Shown: positions 35,427-45,137 of the stretch, in pieces
Position numbering within the stretch: position 1 is the first letter of the stretch
Layout: the number at the start of each line of letters is the position of its first letter
Assembly (NCBI RefSeq): GCF_900167375.1
Contig: NZ_FUWY01000001.1
Coordinates: 434,001-498,000, forward strand
DNA from: Anaerorhabdus furcosa
GTDB taxonomy: Bacteria; Bacillota_I; Bacilli_A; Erysipelotrichales; Erysipelotrichaceae
DNA: 64,000 nt
Direction: 5' to 3'
Notes under the pieces: generated by a model
What the model was told of the DNA's origin: nothing
Seen by the model: only the letters and a program-made list of their open reading frames with translations
The model's database searches: none
Made by a program: the position numbers and the translations under genes

Positions 35427-36065
35427 ATGAAAATCGCACTAATTAATGAGAATTCTCAAGCAGCAAAAAACAGTATTGTTTACAATGAATTAAACGCAGT
35501 TGCATCAAAACTAAATTATACAGTTCATAACTATGGTATGTACTCTGCAGAAGATACACACCAACTAACTTATGTTAAAAACGGATTACTTGCAGCTATC
35601 TTACTTAACGCAAAGGCAGTTGATTTTGTTGTAACAGGTTGTGGAACTGGGCAAGGCGCAATGCTTGCATGTAACTCATTCCCTAATGTATTATGCGGTC
35701 ATATTGTTGATTCTTTGGATGCTTATCTATTTGGACAAGTAAACGATGGCAATTGTATCGCTATGCCTTTTGCTCAAGGATTTGGATGGGGTGGTGAATT
35801 AAACCTTCGTTATACTTTTGAAAAATTATTCTCTGAACCTTTTGGTGGAGGTTATCCAAAAGAACGCGTTATCCCTGAACAAGCAAATAAAAAAATCCTA
35901 GATCAAGTAAAGTTAGTAACACACCAACCTATGATTAAGATTTTAAAAGAAATGGATCAACAATTCTTAAAAGATACAATTGATTACCCAGAATTCAAAG
36001 ATCTATTTTTCAACAATTGCCAAGATGAAGAAATTGCAACTTACTTAAAAGAAGTTTTAAAATAA
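35427..36065 (+). CDS. RpiB/LacA/LacB-family sugar-phosphate isomerase (KduI-replacing type)
   Basis: A 212-aa isomerase with the RpiB active-site segment FVVTGCGTGQGAMLACNSFP and LCGHIVDSLDAYL. In streptococcal hyaluronan loci an RpiB-like protein next to the SDR converts the unsaturated uronate-derived 5-keto-4-deoxyuronate, replacing KduI; the same job is inferred here. It is the last gene of the kdgA operon. Confidence 0.85.
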   Translation: MKIALINENSQAAKNSIVYNELNAVASKLNYTVHNYGMYSAEDTHQLTYVKNGLLAAILLNAKAVDFVVTGCGTGQGAMLACNSFPNVLCGHIVDSLDAYLFGQVNDGNCIAMPFAQGFGWGGELNLRYTFEKLFSEPFGGGYPKERVIPEQANKKILDQVKLVTHQPMIKILKEMDQQFLKDTIDYPEFKDLFFNNCQDEEIATYLKEVLK

Positions 36066-36081
36066 GATATCCCCTTTCCAA

Positions 36082-36123
36082 CTAAAAGGATTAAGTACAA
36101 ACTCTGTACTTAACCCTTTTTAT
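36082..36123. terminator. Terminator between the kdgA operon and the beta-galactosidase gene
   Basis: AAAAGGATTAAGTACA ... TGTACTTAACCCTTTTT hairpin with runs of A and T on both sides, usable by the converging transcripts. Confidence 0.82.
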
Positions 36124-39100
36124 TTTGGACTGATAAGGAATTTTATTTTAATTGTTTTCCCTTGTTTAATCTTATATTGTTCAAGTGGTTCTGCACCCCA
36201 ACTGCCATTTCCCAGTCCTCGTTGCATGACATCCAAATGCATTGTTGTTTTTTCTTTTCCTTCTAGTTCATAATAATGCTTCACATTTGAAATATCTTGA
36301 TCTGAGTAAGGCAAGATATTTACACCAAATTCTTGATTTGATGCAAACCTTAATTTCGAATTATCACTACTCACTTCAATCCATCGAATATCTGTTTTAT
36401 TTCCACTATCTTGTGGTGTTAAGTATGTATCATTAAACCATTCATCTACATTACCTGTATAAATACCAATAAAAGAAGCTGAATTACGATCCACATAATT
36501 TTCAAATGGACCTCTACCATATAGTGTATACTGAGTCATTCCATTGGACAAATCTAGTACCAAGCCAACTCTCGCGATTTCTCCAACAGATTTGACTGTT
36601 GGAATCTTTATGGATGGTTCTATTAACACTTCACCCTCCCCATTCACTGTATAGATAGTCTTTAGAGAAGTATTTGTGGATTCTATTATTCCCTCACTAA
36701 TAACGACAACATATTTATCTTCTACACTAAAACTGATTTTATTTGGAACATAAGTTGTATCTGCATTTTTAACTTCCTCACTAAATTCAATATCATTCGA
36801 TACAGGTGAGCGATAAAAACTTACTCGAGGACCATTAGAAAATAATTCTTCACCGTTTATGGAATAGCTTGAAATAATGCCCTTAGATTTATTAAATATA
36901 ATTTCAAACTGTTCTCCATGAATCACGATTTCTTTATCATCTTCATTTGCTTTAACCATTTTACTTTCAACAAAATTGATCGTAGGTTTGTACTCTTGAA
37001 GAATAAACTGTTCCTTGGAATTTACATCACCTTTTTTACCACCGTATTCATTGGCCCACTTTTGATCATAGCGATAAGTTACAAACACATTAAGCAATAC
37101 TTCACCTGTGTAACTACTTAAATCTGGCAACATCAATTTAATAACTCTTGTTACTAACGGTTTTAAATCTGTTTCTTCATTTGATAGTTTCTTATTATAA
37201 ATACTTTTACCATCATGTAACAATTCAACTGTCACATCAAACTCATTTAAATTTGTATCAACGCATTCACTTTCAATCGATAATAAATTATTCTTATAAC
37301 TCATTTGAAAATCTTGTTGAACTTTTTTAACCTCTTCAATTTCTGCTTGTGGTACTCGGTTTGCACTGATTAAACCATTACCACAGAAATCACCATCATG
37401 TAAAAGTGTTCCCCAATCACTTCCATTACCATAGAACGCAATTCCATTTTCATCTGTTGTATAAATTGATTGATCAATGAAATCCCAAATAAATCCTCCT
37501 TGGATATTTTCGTATTGACGATAACTATCATAGTATTCTTCAAAGTTACCCAAAGCATTGCCCATACCATGACCATATTCTGATTGGAAGAATGCATTCT
37601 TTTCTTTTTTGCCATACTCATTAATTTGATCAAGTGTCCAATATTGACTGCTCACCACATCAACCATTGATTCTTCTCTTGTCTTACCTATACGATTATC
37701 TCTTTCATAGACACGCAAACGACTTGGATCTCTATTTAATACCCACATTGTTGTCACATAGAACGGATAATTTTCATCCATTGGATATTCTTTGTAAGTC
37801 GCTTCATTGCCAAGTGACCAAAATAAAATACTCGCATGATTTTTATCACGTTCTACCATATTCATTGTTCGATCTAAAATAAGTGGCGTATAGATTGGGT
37901 TATTTCCTGGGACACCTAATTCTTTTTCACCAATATGCGTTTCGATATTTGCTTCATCTACTACATATATACCTAACTCATCTGCTATATCATATGTTAT
38001 TTCTTGATTTGGATAATGTGCAGTTCTAAATGAATTTATATTATATGATTTCATTATTTCTAAATCTTGAATTATTTCATCTTTTGTTAGCACTCTACCA
38101 TTCATCAAACTTGTTTCATGGCGATTAACACCCTTCAACATTATCGGTTTTCCATTTAGTACAATTTGAGATTTCCCATTTATTTCTTTCACTTCAACTT
38201 CTCTTATACCAATTCGACTACAAACCGTTTCAACTGGATTTCCTTCTTCATCAATTAGTTGTATAACCAATCGATATAAATTAGGTTTCTCGCTGCTCCA
38301 TAGTTTGGGTTGTTTAAGTTGTATTCCCTCGTTTATATTTATTCCCTCATCCTTAATACTCTTATAGGATTGAAGCGTTTCTATTTCTTGTATTACCGGT
38401 TTATCTAAAACAGATTTGTTTTCTGTTTGATCATAAATATCAATTAGTAAAGAGTAATTACTTTTGGAATCAGAAGTTAAATTTCTAATTGATGCATCAA
38501 CATTAATAAAAGCTTCTGTATAATCATCATTTAGTTTTGTCGTCACAAAGTAATCTCTTATTTCTATATCATCTTTAGAATAAAGAAGAACATCTCTAAA
38601 AATACCACTAAGACGAATAAAATCTTGATTCTCAAAATAACTACCCGTTGACCAACGATACACTTCTACTGCTAGCGTATTCTTTCCTTCTTTAAGATAT
38701 GGAGTAATATTAAAATCTGCTGTTGTATAACTATCTTCACTATAGCCAACTCGTTGCCCATTTACATAAACATAGAACGCCGATTCTATACCTTTAAAAC
38801 TTAAGAATACATTTCTGCCTTTAAGTGATTCATCCAATTCAAATTCACGTTTATAATGCCCTACGCTATTTACAGCTGTGGGTGCAAGAGGTACACCTTG
38901 AAATCCATATTGAATTACTTCAAAGTTTAGCCAAGGATAAATTTGATTAATGTAAATTGGATTCTCATATTTAAATGTTCCATCCTCATTACGAATCGTT
39001 TGAATATTTGATGGAACTACAATGGGTTCAAAGAGTGTGTCATCCCAATCTTCCCAATACGTAAACGCATCAAATCCCGCTATATTTTTTAATCGATCAC

Positions 39101-39431
39101 TTGGTTTTGATGCATAATAAAATCCCCATGTGCCGTTAAGCGATTGAACATAGGGTGATGAAAACATATCAAATTGATCCAAACTACTTTTCTCAATTTC
39201 TAGAGCTTCTTCAATAGAAGAGTAAGGCGTAAAACTCGCATGTGCTAATTCACGGTTAATTTCAAATATTTCATAGTTGTCATACCACTCTTCACTTACG
39301 AAGGATGCGTCTGGTTCAAGTGGCACTATACTTGGTCTTGGTGTTCCACTAGGCTCAACAAACTGTGATGGTGCTTTCGAACATCCACTTAAAATTATTA
39401 GAATACCTAAGCACAATATAATTTTACGCAT
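36120..39431 (-). CDS. Beta-galactosidase (GH2), surface lipoprotein
   Basis: An 1103-aa GH2 glycosidase of LacZ length, unusually with a lipoprotein signal (IILCLGILIILSGC, Cys at residue 16) and a Pro/Ser linker. The sugar-binding, immunoglobulin-like and TIM-barrel regions follow in order: VNRHETSLMNGR, acid/base Glu543 in WSLGNEA, nucleophile Glu618 in FQSEYGHGMGN, and GGFIWDFIDQSI, then the C-terminal beta-sandwich with YGRGPFENYVDR. It should act on the outside of the cell, perhaps trimming host glycans; lactose is not implied. Single gene, convergent with the kdgA operon. Confidence 0.9.
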   Translation of the reverse strand: MRKIILCLGILIILSGCSKAPSQFVEPSGTPRPSIVPLEPDASFVSEEWYDNYEIFEINRELAHASFTPYSSIEEALEIEKSSLDQFDMFSSPYVQSLNGTWGFYYASKPSDRLKNIAGFDAFTYWEDWDDTLFEPIVVPSNIQTIRNEDGTFKYENPIYINQIYPWLNFEVIQYGFQGVPLAPTAVNSVGHYKREFELDESLKGRNVFLSFKGIESAFYVYVNGQRVGYSEDSYTTADFNITPYLKEGKNTLAVEVYRWSTGSYFENQDFIRLSGIFRDVLLYSKDDIEIRDYFVTTKLNDDYTEAFINVDASIRNLTSDSKSNYSLLIDIYDQTENKSVLDKPVIQEIETLQSYKSIKDEGININEGIQLKQPKLWSSEKPNLYRLVIQLIDEEGNPVETVCSRIGIREVEVKEINGKSQIVLNGKPIMLKGVNRHETSLMNGRVLTKDEIIQDLEIMKSYNINSFRTAHYPNQEITYDIADELGIYVVDEANIETHIGEKELGVPGNNPIYTPLILDRTMNMVERDKNHASILFWSLGNEATYKEYPMDENYPFYVTTMWVLNRDPSRLRVYERDNRIGKTREESMVDVVSSQYWTLDQINEYGKKEKNAFFQSEYGHGMGNALGNFEEYYDSYRQYENIQGGFIWDFIDQSIYTTDENGIAFYGNGSDWGTLLHDGDFCGNGLISANRVPQAEIEEVKKVQQDFQMSYKNNLLSIESECVDTNLNEFDVTVELLHDGKSIYNKKLSNEETDLKPLVTRVIKLMLPDLSSYTGEVLLNVFVTYRYDQKWANEYGGKKGDVNSKEQFILQEYKPTINFVESKMVKANEDDKEIVIHGEQFEIIFNKSKGIISSYSINGEELFSNGPRVSFYRSPVSNDIEFSEEVKNADTTYVPNKISFSVEDKYVVVISEGIIESTNTSLKTIYTVNGEGEVLIEPSIKIPTVKSVGEIARVGLVLDLSNGMTQYTLYGRGPFENYVDRNSASFIGIYTGNVDEWFNDTYLTPQDSGNKTDIRWIEVSSDNSKLRFASNQEFGVNILPYSDQDISNVKHYYELEGKEKTTMHLDVMQRGLGNGSWGAEPLEQYKIKQGKTIKIKFLISPK

Positions 39432-39441
39432 TCTAATCCCC

Positions 39442-39945
39442 CTATTCTTGAACTAAGACACTTGTAATTTCTCCTACATAAACTCGATGATAATCTTTCT
39501 TTGCATATTCTTTCTTATCTATATCTTTATTTAAAAATTCTTCTTCCTTCAAATCGTGTACGTATAACTTCTTACACACAAACACTAATTTAGCTTCATT
39601 TATTACTGGTGTGTTATCCACAACACTAGATGTCATTTCACATTGGGCTAGTTTATCGAAATCTCTTCCAGATTTTGAACCTAAATAACTTAATTCCTTG
39701 CGATATTTCTCATCGAAGAATGCAAGAGAAAATGTATCTTCATCATTAATAAATGGATAGGTATAACGTTGAGGCCTTACATAAACCGTGATCACATTCT
39801 TGTTCCACAAATGACCCATTTGTAGCCAACTCACTGTCATGCCATTTGCTTTTTCTCCAGTCTGAACTGTAAGAATTCCCCAATCTTTTGATATAAGTTC
39901 GAATACATTGTTACTAAGTTCTGATATGTTGATTTGTTTTAGCAT
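39442..39945 (-). CDS. Flavin reductase-like FMN-binding protein
   Basis: A 167-aa protein of the flavin reductase-like split-barrel family (WGILTVQTGEKANGMTVSW, VYVRPQRYTYPFI, DTFSLAFF, GSKSGRDFDKL). Members bind FMN and reduce free flavin or act as small oxidoreductases. The gene overlaps the upstream membrane-protein gene by 7 nt and ends 10 nt before the beta-galactosidase start, so it may be co-transcribed with both. Confidence 0.85.
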   Translation of the reverse strand: MLKQINISELSNNVFELISKDWGILTVQTGEKANGMTVSWLQMGHLWNKNVITVYVRPQRYTYPFINDEDTFSLAFFDEKYRKELSYLGSKSGRDFDKLAQCEMTSSVVDNTPVINEAKLVFVCKKLYVHDLKEEEFLNKDIDKKEYAKKDYHRVYVGEITSVLVQE

Positions 39946-40958
39946 GTTTTTTCTCCTTCTTTATTTTTTCTTGATCTTTTTATCATTGTATTGATTTTTT
40001 GCTGTAATTCTGTTTGAGATAATTTTGATTCAATCGCTTCAATGAAAATAACAAAACCCTTTTCCTTATCAATCTCTAAAACTTCCTTTGGAATTTGTAA
40101 TCTATTTTTTGAATAATAAGTTAAAGCATTCCTTAATTCAAAAACAAAGTAATATCGATTTGCACTATCCTTTTTTATTATTCCTGCATTGATAATATCA
40201 ATCCACTCTATCTCATTTAGAAACGCATGATTGGACTTCATTCCCTCTTCATCAAACTGAATCATATAGTGATGATAGATTAGATAATATACACCTAATA
40301 AAGAGATAACTGTGATAATACATGAGATTCCAAACAACCCAATATTGACTGTCGTGATTTCTATAACGCTTAGAATGAACGCAATAATTATTGTAGCAGC
40401 AATCATTAATTCATATTTCTTTTTTACGATAATATTTAATTTAACTTTGATTGAATTACTAAATTCATCATCAGTCTCATTTTTACTTAATAATATTTTC
40501 GATAAAAGTTCTGTCATCAACTTTTTAAGTTCACTTGATGCATTATCTAACTTTGTATATTCTTTGAGTAAAGTATCTATATTTTCAAAGTAATTTATCT
40601 TCAGTCTTGCTTCTGCTTCCCTTTGAATTAAGATACCTTTACGTAATTCATTTAAGCTGTATTTCATTTTATTATCTAGTAATTTTATGTTGAATAGAAT
40701 ATTTTCTTTACTAGTTTCACTTTTTAATTCCTTTAACAAATTATTCATCTTTTTCTTCGTATAATATTTCATTCCCTCTAAAATTCCACACACCGTAAAA
40801 TAAGTAGCAAATAACGGAAGGATAACTACTATGAAATTCAATACCGGATTATCTTTTGCCCTAATATCAACTAGTGAAATAATACAAATCCACACATAAA
40901 ATACAATCAAACTCAAAGCAATTATCGAAATAAATCTAGTTAGCTTTTTATAGTCCAT
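39939..40958 (-). CDS. Membrane protein with four TM helices, unknown (YcxB-like C-terminal region)
   Basis: A 339-aa protein. Two TM helices lie near residues 9-30 and 40-62, a long helical cytosolic stretch follows (about 70-175, coiled-coil-like, rich in Lys/Glu/Leu), then two TM helices (182-203, 206-226) and a C-terminal domain. That domain (FDEEGMKSNHAFLNEIEWIDI, YYFVFELRNALTYYSKNRLQ) resembles the YcxB-like domain of membrane-associated proteins. No obvious Shine-Dalgarno precedes the ATG. Function unknown. Confidence 0.65.
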   Translation of the reverse strand: MDYKKLTRFISIIALSLIVFYVWICIISLVDIRAKDNPVLNFIVVILPLFATYFTVCGILEGMKYYTKKKMNNLLKELKSETSKENILFNIKLLDNKMKYSLNELRKGILIQREAEARLKINYFENIDTLLKEYTKLDNASSELKKLMTELLSKILLSKNETDDEFSNSIKVKLNIIVKKKYELMIAATIIIAFILSVIEITTVNIGLFGISCIITVISLLGVYYLIYHHYMIQFDEEGMKSNHAFLNEIEWIDIINAGIIKKDSANRYYFVFELRNALTYYSKNRLQIPKEVLEIDKEKGFVIFIEAIESKLSQTELQQKINTMIKRSRKNKEGEKTC

Positions 40959-41205
40959 TAATTTTGGTTTAATATCCTTGTAAAAAATGACATTATATCT
41001 TTCCTTTCTACTTATTGAAACGATAGAGAACTGCGATTCTAATATTTAATTTTTTATTATTCTTTATCGCCCTTCATTTTCTCTTTAATTATATCAAGAT
41101 ATTCAACTTATTTTAAAGTTTATCTTTCTTATTTATAGTTTCTATTGAAAAATTAATACAATTATTAAGGAATGATTTGAAATTTAAACCAATCTAACTT
41201 GAACG
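40959..41205. other. Intergenic, AT-rich, no gene seen
   Basis: About 250 bp of A/T-rich sequence upstream of the membrane-protein gene at 40958. I see no convincing promoter, RNA motif or reading frame. Confidence 0.4.
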
Positions 41206-41246
41206 CAATAAAAAGATCGACTTTAAACTACAAGTAAGTCGATCAA
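41206..41246 (-). terminator. Terminator of the permease operon
   Basis: Minus-strand GATCGACTT ... AAGTCGATC followed by U5, just past the permease stop codon. Confidence 0.85.
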
Positions 41247-41259
41247 TTTTTTAAATCTC

Positions 41260-42444
41260 TTATAACATTTTAACTAAGACTCCTGCAACAATACAGCTAA
41301 CAAGAGTTACCGCTACAACACTACCAATAATCATTTTTGGAAGCATCTGTTCAGTTAAGTATGTTTTTTCTTCTTCTGTTTTTGCTACAACATCTACTGC
41401 TTCATTGGTTAAGTTGTAATTATATGGAAATCCCAAGAAACAGTTTAAACCGATTGCTGATGCCATCCATGTTGAATAGCCAAACTTCTTTCCAACTGGA
41501 ATCGAGAACAATAGAATACCCACAGTTGCAATTATGAGTAAGCCAAATACAACGATAACCATTTGTCCTATTGATGCTGGTGTTGTATCTGCAAATCCTG
41601 ACATGAAACTTGCAAATAACGCTAAATTCAATATACCTGCTGAATCAGATTTATTCATTGGATTTGGTGGAATCAATCCAAATTGACTTGCAGCTACACC
41701 AACAATAATCATAACAATACTACGATCAATGGCACCATTAAGAAGTTTAAAGATTATTAAACCTAAACAACCCAATACACCCATTACTGTCAAATAATAA
41801 GTAGGTGTACAAATTTTAGTTGGTACATACTCATAAATTTTCTTCTTACTTGTCGCTTGTTCTCCTTCACTCTTAGTGCTTGATTCTTTAATTAAATTTG
41901 GATTGTTTCTAATTTCTTCTACTAATCGTTCACCCTCTTTTCTCAAAAAGAAAGCTGTAACTGGAAATCCTACAAATCCTTGCATAATGAAGATTACAAA
42001 CGCTACTACTCCCAATGCACTTTTTCCAATCGCTATTGCACCTTCATTCATAATCATCGCTGCCATACCTCCACCCGTCAATGGAGCTGCAGCAATAATT
42101 GCCATATCTTTACCAAAGATTACTGTACCAATTGTTAACACAAGTGCTAGAATCCCTACAATCGCACAAAGAGTTGTTACAACTACACGCCAATCCTTTA
42201 TTAATGATTTTACATTAAACATTGATCCTACATGAATTAGTATAAATATTTTACAAATTTCTGCTACAACACTTAATCCTGATATCGTTAATATATCTTT
42301 AGGCAAGAATGTCCAATATCCAAAGAGAAATAAAGTTGCAACAATGAACATTTGTGGTAATTTACCACCCGTTTTTGAAGATATGATTTCTCCAACTAAC
42401 ATAATAATAGCGATAACTGCAAACCCAGTACTAATATCCCACAT
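41260..42444 (-). CDS. Predicted transporter (10-11 TM), partner of the M20 amidohydrolase
   Basis: A 394-aa, very hydrophobic protein with repeated halves: MLVGEIISSKTGGKLPQMF near the start, APLTGGGMAAMIMNEGA, GFVGFPVTAFFL, and in the second half IGLNCFLGFPYNYNLTNEA. The internal symmetry and the 'FVGFP / FLGFPYN' pair suggest an inverted-repeat secondary transporter, but I cannot name the family with certainty. It is 3 nt downstream of the M20 gene and thus translationally linked; it probably imports the M20 substrate. Confidence 0.72.
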   Translation of the reverse strand: MWDISTGFAVIAIIMLVGEIISSKTGGKLPQMFIVATLFLFGYWTFLPKDILTISGLSVVAEICKIFILIHVGSMFNVKSLIKDWRVVVTTLCAIVGILALVLTIGTVIFGKDMAIIAAAPLTGGGMAAMIMNEGAIAIGKSALGVVAFVIFIMQGFVGFPVTAFFLRKEGERLVEEIRNNPNLIKESSTKSEGEQATSKKKIYEYVPTKICTPTYYLTVMGVLGCLGLIIFKLLNGAIDRSIVMIIVGVAASQFGLIPPNPMNKSDSAGILNLALFASFMSGFADTTPASIGQMVIVVFGLLIIATVGILLFSIPVGKKFGYSTWMASAIGLNCFLGFPYNYNLTNEAVDVVAKTEEEKTYLTEQMLPKMIIGSVVAVTLVSCIVAGVLVKML

Positions 42445-42447
42445 ATC

Positions 42448-43650
42448 TTAATCCTCCTTATCCTTCTTTGCAAAGCTAACTGCATATCCAACTGTTGCTT
42501 TTACACCTAACATTAATACATTTTCATCAACATCAAAGAACTCACTATGATGTTCTGCTCCCGTACCTTCTTCCTCATTTTTAATTCCTAAAAACGCAAA
42601 AATTGATGGATATCTATGTGTGTATGCGGAGAACGATTCGGATGCATACCACTTATCGCATGATGCGATTTTTTCTTCTCCTATATATTCAATTAATTCT
42701 TTTTTCGCAAACTCGCTACATTCTTTATCTGTAATTACCGGTACTCCAATAACTTTTGTTTTTTCATCAAATTCTACAAAGCAATCATACATGGCAGCTG
42801 TATGCTCACTAACACTTTTAAATAAGTCGACTGCTTTTCTACCTTCTTCTACATTAAAGAATCTAAATGTCCCTGCTATTGTAGCTTCGTCACTAAAGAC
42901 ATTGGGTGTACCTCCACCATTTAAAGTGGTAATACCACAAGTCACTGTTTCATTTGCATCAATTTTGTTAACAAGAACTCCTCCTAAATTAACTAAAATA
43001 TTCGCTGCAGCAAATACTGGATTGTTTGATAAGTCTGGTCTAGAACCATGTCCACCCTTACCAATTACTTTCACCATTGTTCCAGCAACTCCAGCCATTC
43101 TTGGTCCTTCATCAACACAAATTTTCCCTGATTCTAATTTGTTGTAAACATGAATTGCCCATACAGTATCCACACGTTTTCCTTCTAAGTAATCAAGGAT
43201 AGATGTTACTCCCTTTTTTCTTCCCAATTCTTCACCTTGTTCAAAACAAAAATAATACGTTCCAACAAGTTCTTCTTTTATTTCATTTAACACTTTCATT
43301 GATGCAAGTAACATTGCAGCATGAGCATCATGCCCACATGCATGACTTGCATTCTTATTCTTTGAAACACATGTTCTTTCTCTTTTTAAATTATAGGAAT
43401 TTTCTGTTACTGGTAACCCATCAATGTCTGCACGTAGTGCTATTACCTTTCCTGGTTTCCCTGTTTCTAACCTCGCGACAACCGTGAACTCTTCTATGAT
43501 TTCATAGTTAAATCCAATGTTTTTAATTTCTTCAATTATATAAGCAAATGTATTTTTTTCTTCGTCACTTGGTTCAGCTAAACAATGTAGTTCTCTTCTT
43601 GTTTTTATTACATAATCCTCAACACTTTGGAAAGCTTTTTCAAATTTCAT
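42448..43650 (-). CDS. M20-family metallo-amidohydrolase
   Basis: A 400-aa enzyme of the IAA-amino acid hydrolase/N-acyl amino acid deacylase branch. Metal ligands are in HACGHDAH (residues 103-110), FEQGEE (Glu139-140) and the C-terminal GTGAEHHSEFF; a dimerisation domain with GGHGSRPDLSNNPVFAAANI lies between. The expected reaction is removal of an N-acyl group or peptide bond from a small amino acid derivative in the cytosol. It overlaps the C-S lyase-like gene by 4 nt. Confidence 0.9.
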   Translation of the reverse strand: MKFEKAFQSVEDYVIKTRRELHCLAEPSDEEKNTFAYIIEEIKNIGFNYEIIEEFTVVARLETGKPGKVIALRADIDGLPVTENSYNLKRERTCVSKNKNASHACGHDAHAAMLLASMKVLNEIKEELVGTYYFCFEQGEELGRKKGVTSILDYLEGKRVDTVWAIHVYNKLESGKICVDEGPRMAGVAGTMVKVIGKGGHGSRPDLSNNPVFAAANILVNLGGVLVNKIDANETVTCGITTLNGGGTPNVFSDEATIAGTFRFFNVEEGRKAVDLFKSVSEHTAAMYDCFVEFDEKTKVIGVPVITDKECSEFAKKELIEYIGEEKIASCDKWYASESFSAYTHRYPSIFAFLGIKNEEEGTGAEHHSEFFDVDENVLMLGVKATVGYAVSFAKKDKED

Positions 43651-44849
43651 ACACCACTTCTTTCCTTTCTATGTCTTTGGGCCCATTTCAATAATCGATT
43701 TAATCCTTCTAATAAAATATCAGTTGGACACGCAATATTTATTCTTTCAAATCCTTCCGCAGCTTCACCAAAAATATATCCCTCATCAAAGAATAATTCA
43801 CATTCTTGAATCATTTCTTTTTCGAGTTGTTCTTTACTTAAACCGAACGAACGTAGATCTAACCATTGTAAATACGTTCCCTCCAATGGGTATACTTTTA
43901 TTTCAGGTATATATTTTTTACAGAATTCTTCTACTATGTTTCTATTTTCATCAATTTTTAAAATTAACTCATCTAGCCACTTATCACAATGTGTATAGGC
44001 AAGTTCACATGCTTTATAACCCAATGTTCCACAACTCATAAACGCAACTTCCAACATCACTTGTTTCATCTTATTTCTAAGATTTTCATTCTTAATAATA
44101 AGATTACTTGTTTGCATACCTGCAAGATTAAATGTTTTCGATGGAGCAGTGCAAACAATACAACGATTTTCAATCTCTTCTGATATCGTAGCCAATACGG
44201 TATGTTTATAACCTGGCATGATCAAATCAAAGTGAATTTCATCTGATATGATTAGAACATCATGTTTTAAACAAATATCTACTAATCGAATCAATTCTTC
44301 TTTTTTCCATACTCGTCCCACTGGATTATGAGGAGAGCAAAATAATAAAATTTTATTCTTTGGATTACTCGCCTTAATTTCTAGATCATCAAAATCTATT
44401 TCATATTTTTCGCCGTTATTAATTAATGGGTTTTCAACAATTACTCTGTGATTCATTTCTACACAGGAGAAAAATGGATAATAAACTGGAGACATGATAA
44501 TTACTCCATCTCCTGGTTCAGTAAAACCTCTTATTGCATGAGCTAAAGCAGGCACTACACCAGGGGCTGGAACAATCCATTCTTTATTTATTGACCAATC
44601 ATGCTGACGTTTCATAAAATTTACAACTGCATCTAAATACTCATTTGTTGGACTTGTATAGCCCAAGATTGTTTCATCTAAATAAGTTTTTAATCCCTCC
44701 ATGATTTCAGGAGCATTCTTAAATTCCATATCTGCAACTGAAAATGGCACAACATTTTCCGAAACATCTGGTTTTTTATCAATCATACCTAACCATTTAG
44801 AAGAACCCAGTTTTTTCCTATTGATCAAAGATTCAAAATCATAATTCAT
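43647..44849 (-). CDS. PatB/MalY-type PLP-dependent enzyme (putative C-S lyase)
   Basis: A 400-aa fold-type I PLP enzyme. SPHNPVGRVWKKEE, ISDEIHFDL (PLP-pyridine Asp203) and the Schiff-base Lys238 in SKTFNLAGMQ are the family marks. MalY/PatB proteins are usually cystathionine beta-lyase or cysteine-S-conjugate beta-lyase and rarely true aminotransferases. It is the first gene of the operon with an M20 deacylase and a transporter, which suggests deacylation followed by cleavage of an S-substituted cysteine. Confidence 0.88.
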   Translation of the reverse strand: MNYDFESLINRKKLGSSKWLGMIDKKPDVSENVVPFSVADMEFKNAPEIMEGLKTYLDETILGYTSPTNEYLDAVVNFMKRQHDWSINKEWIVPAPGVVPALAHAIRGFTEPGDGVIIMSPVYYPFFSCVEMNHRVIVENPLINNGEKYEIDFDDLEIKASNPKNKILLFCSPHNPVGRVWKKEELIRLVDICLKHDVLIISDEIHFDLIMPGYKHTVLATISEEIENRCIVCTAPSKTFNLAGMQTSNLIIKNENLRNKMKQVMLEVAFMSCGTLGYKACELAYTHCDKWLDELILKIDENRNIVEEFCKKYIPEIKVYPLEGTYLQWLDLRSFGLSKEQLEKEMIQECELFFDEGYIFGEAAEGFERINIACPTDILLEGLNRLLKWAQRHRKERSGV

Positions 44850-45103
44850 ATTTTTCTACCTTATTCTATTTTCATAGTTTCCCTTTCCACTAAATAGTTA
44901 AAAAAGCTAGAAACAGTTCAAACAAAGCATAATTAAAAGAATGTTTTAGTGAGAACATTTTTTAATTAATAAATTGTAAGTTATAATTTGTGGAAATTTC
45001 CTTAACTGATTTTCTTTCGCTTTTTTAAATCTATTTCATATTTTTATTATAGTGATAATTTTTTATCACGTCAATAATTATTTATCATTTGTTGATTTCA
45101 ACA
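44850..45103. other. Intergenic upstream of the C-S lyase operon
   Basis: About 250 bp of A/T-rich sequence. It should contain the operon promoter and possible regulator sites, but no element is clear enough to mark. Confidence 0.35.
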
Positions 45104-45137
45104 TAAAAAAAACTTAACCGACTGAATCAGTTAAGCA
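45104..45137 (-). terminator. Terminator of the YheO-like regulator gene
   Basis: Minus-strand CTTAACTGA-TTC-AGTCGGTTAAG followed by U8; the arm covers the stop codon. Confidence 0.85.

Noticed and set aside
42620-43147. A 175-codon plus-strand frame opposite the M20 gene
   Set aside because: Antisense shadow of a strongly supported enzyme gene; composition and lack of ribosome site argue against it.
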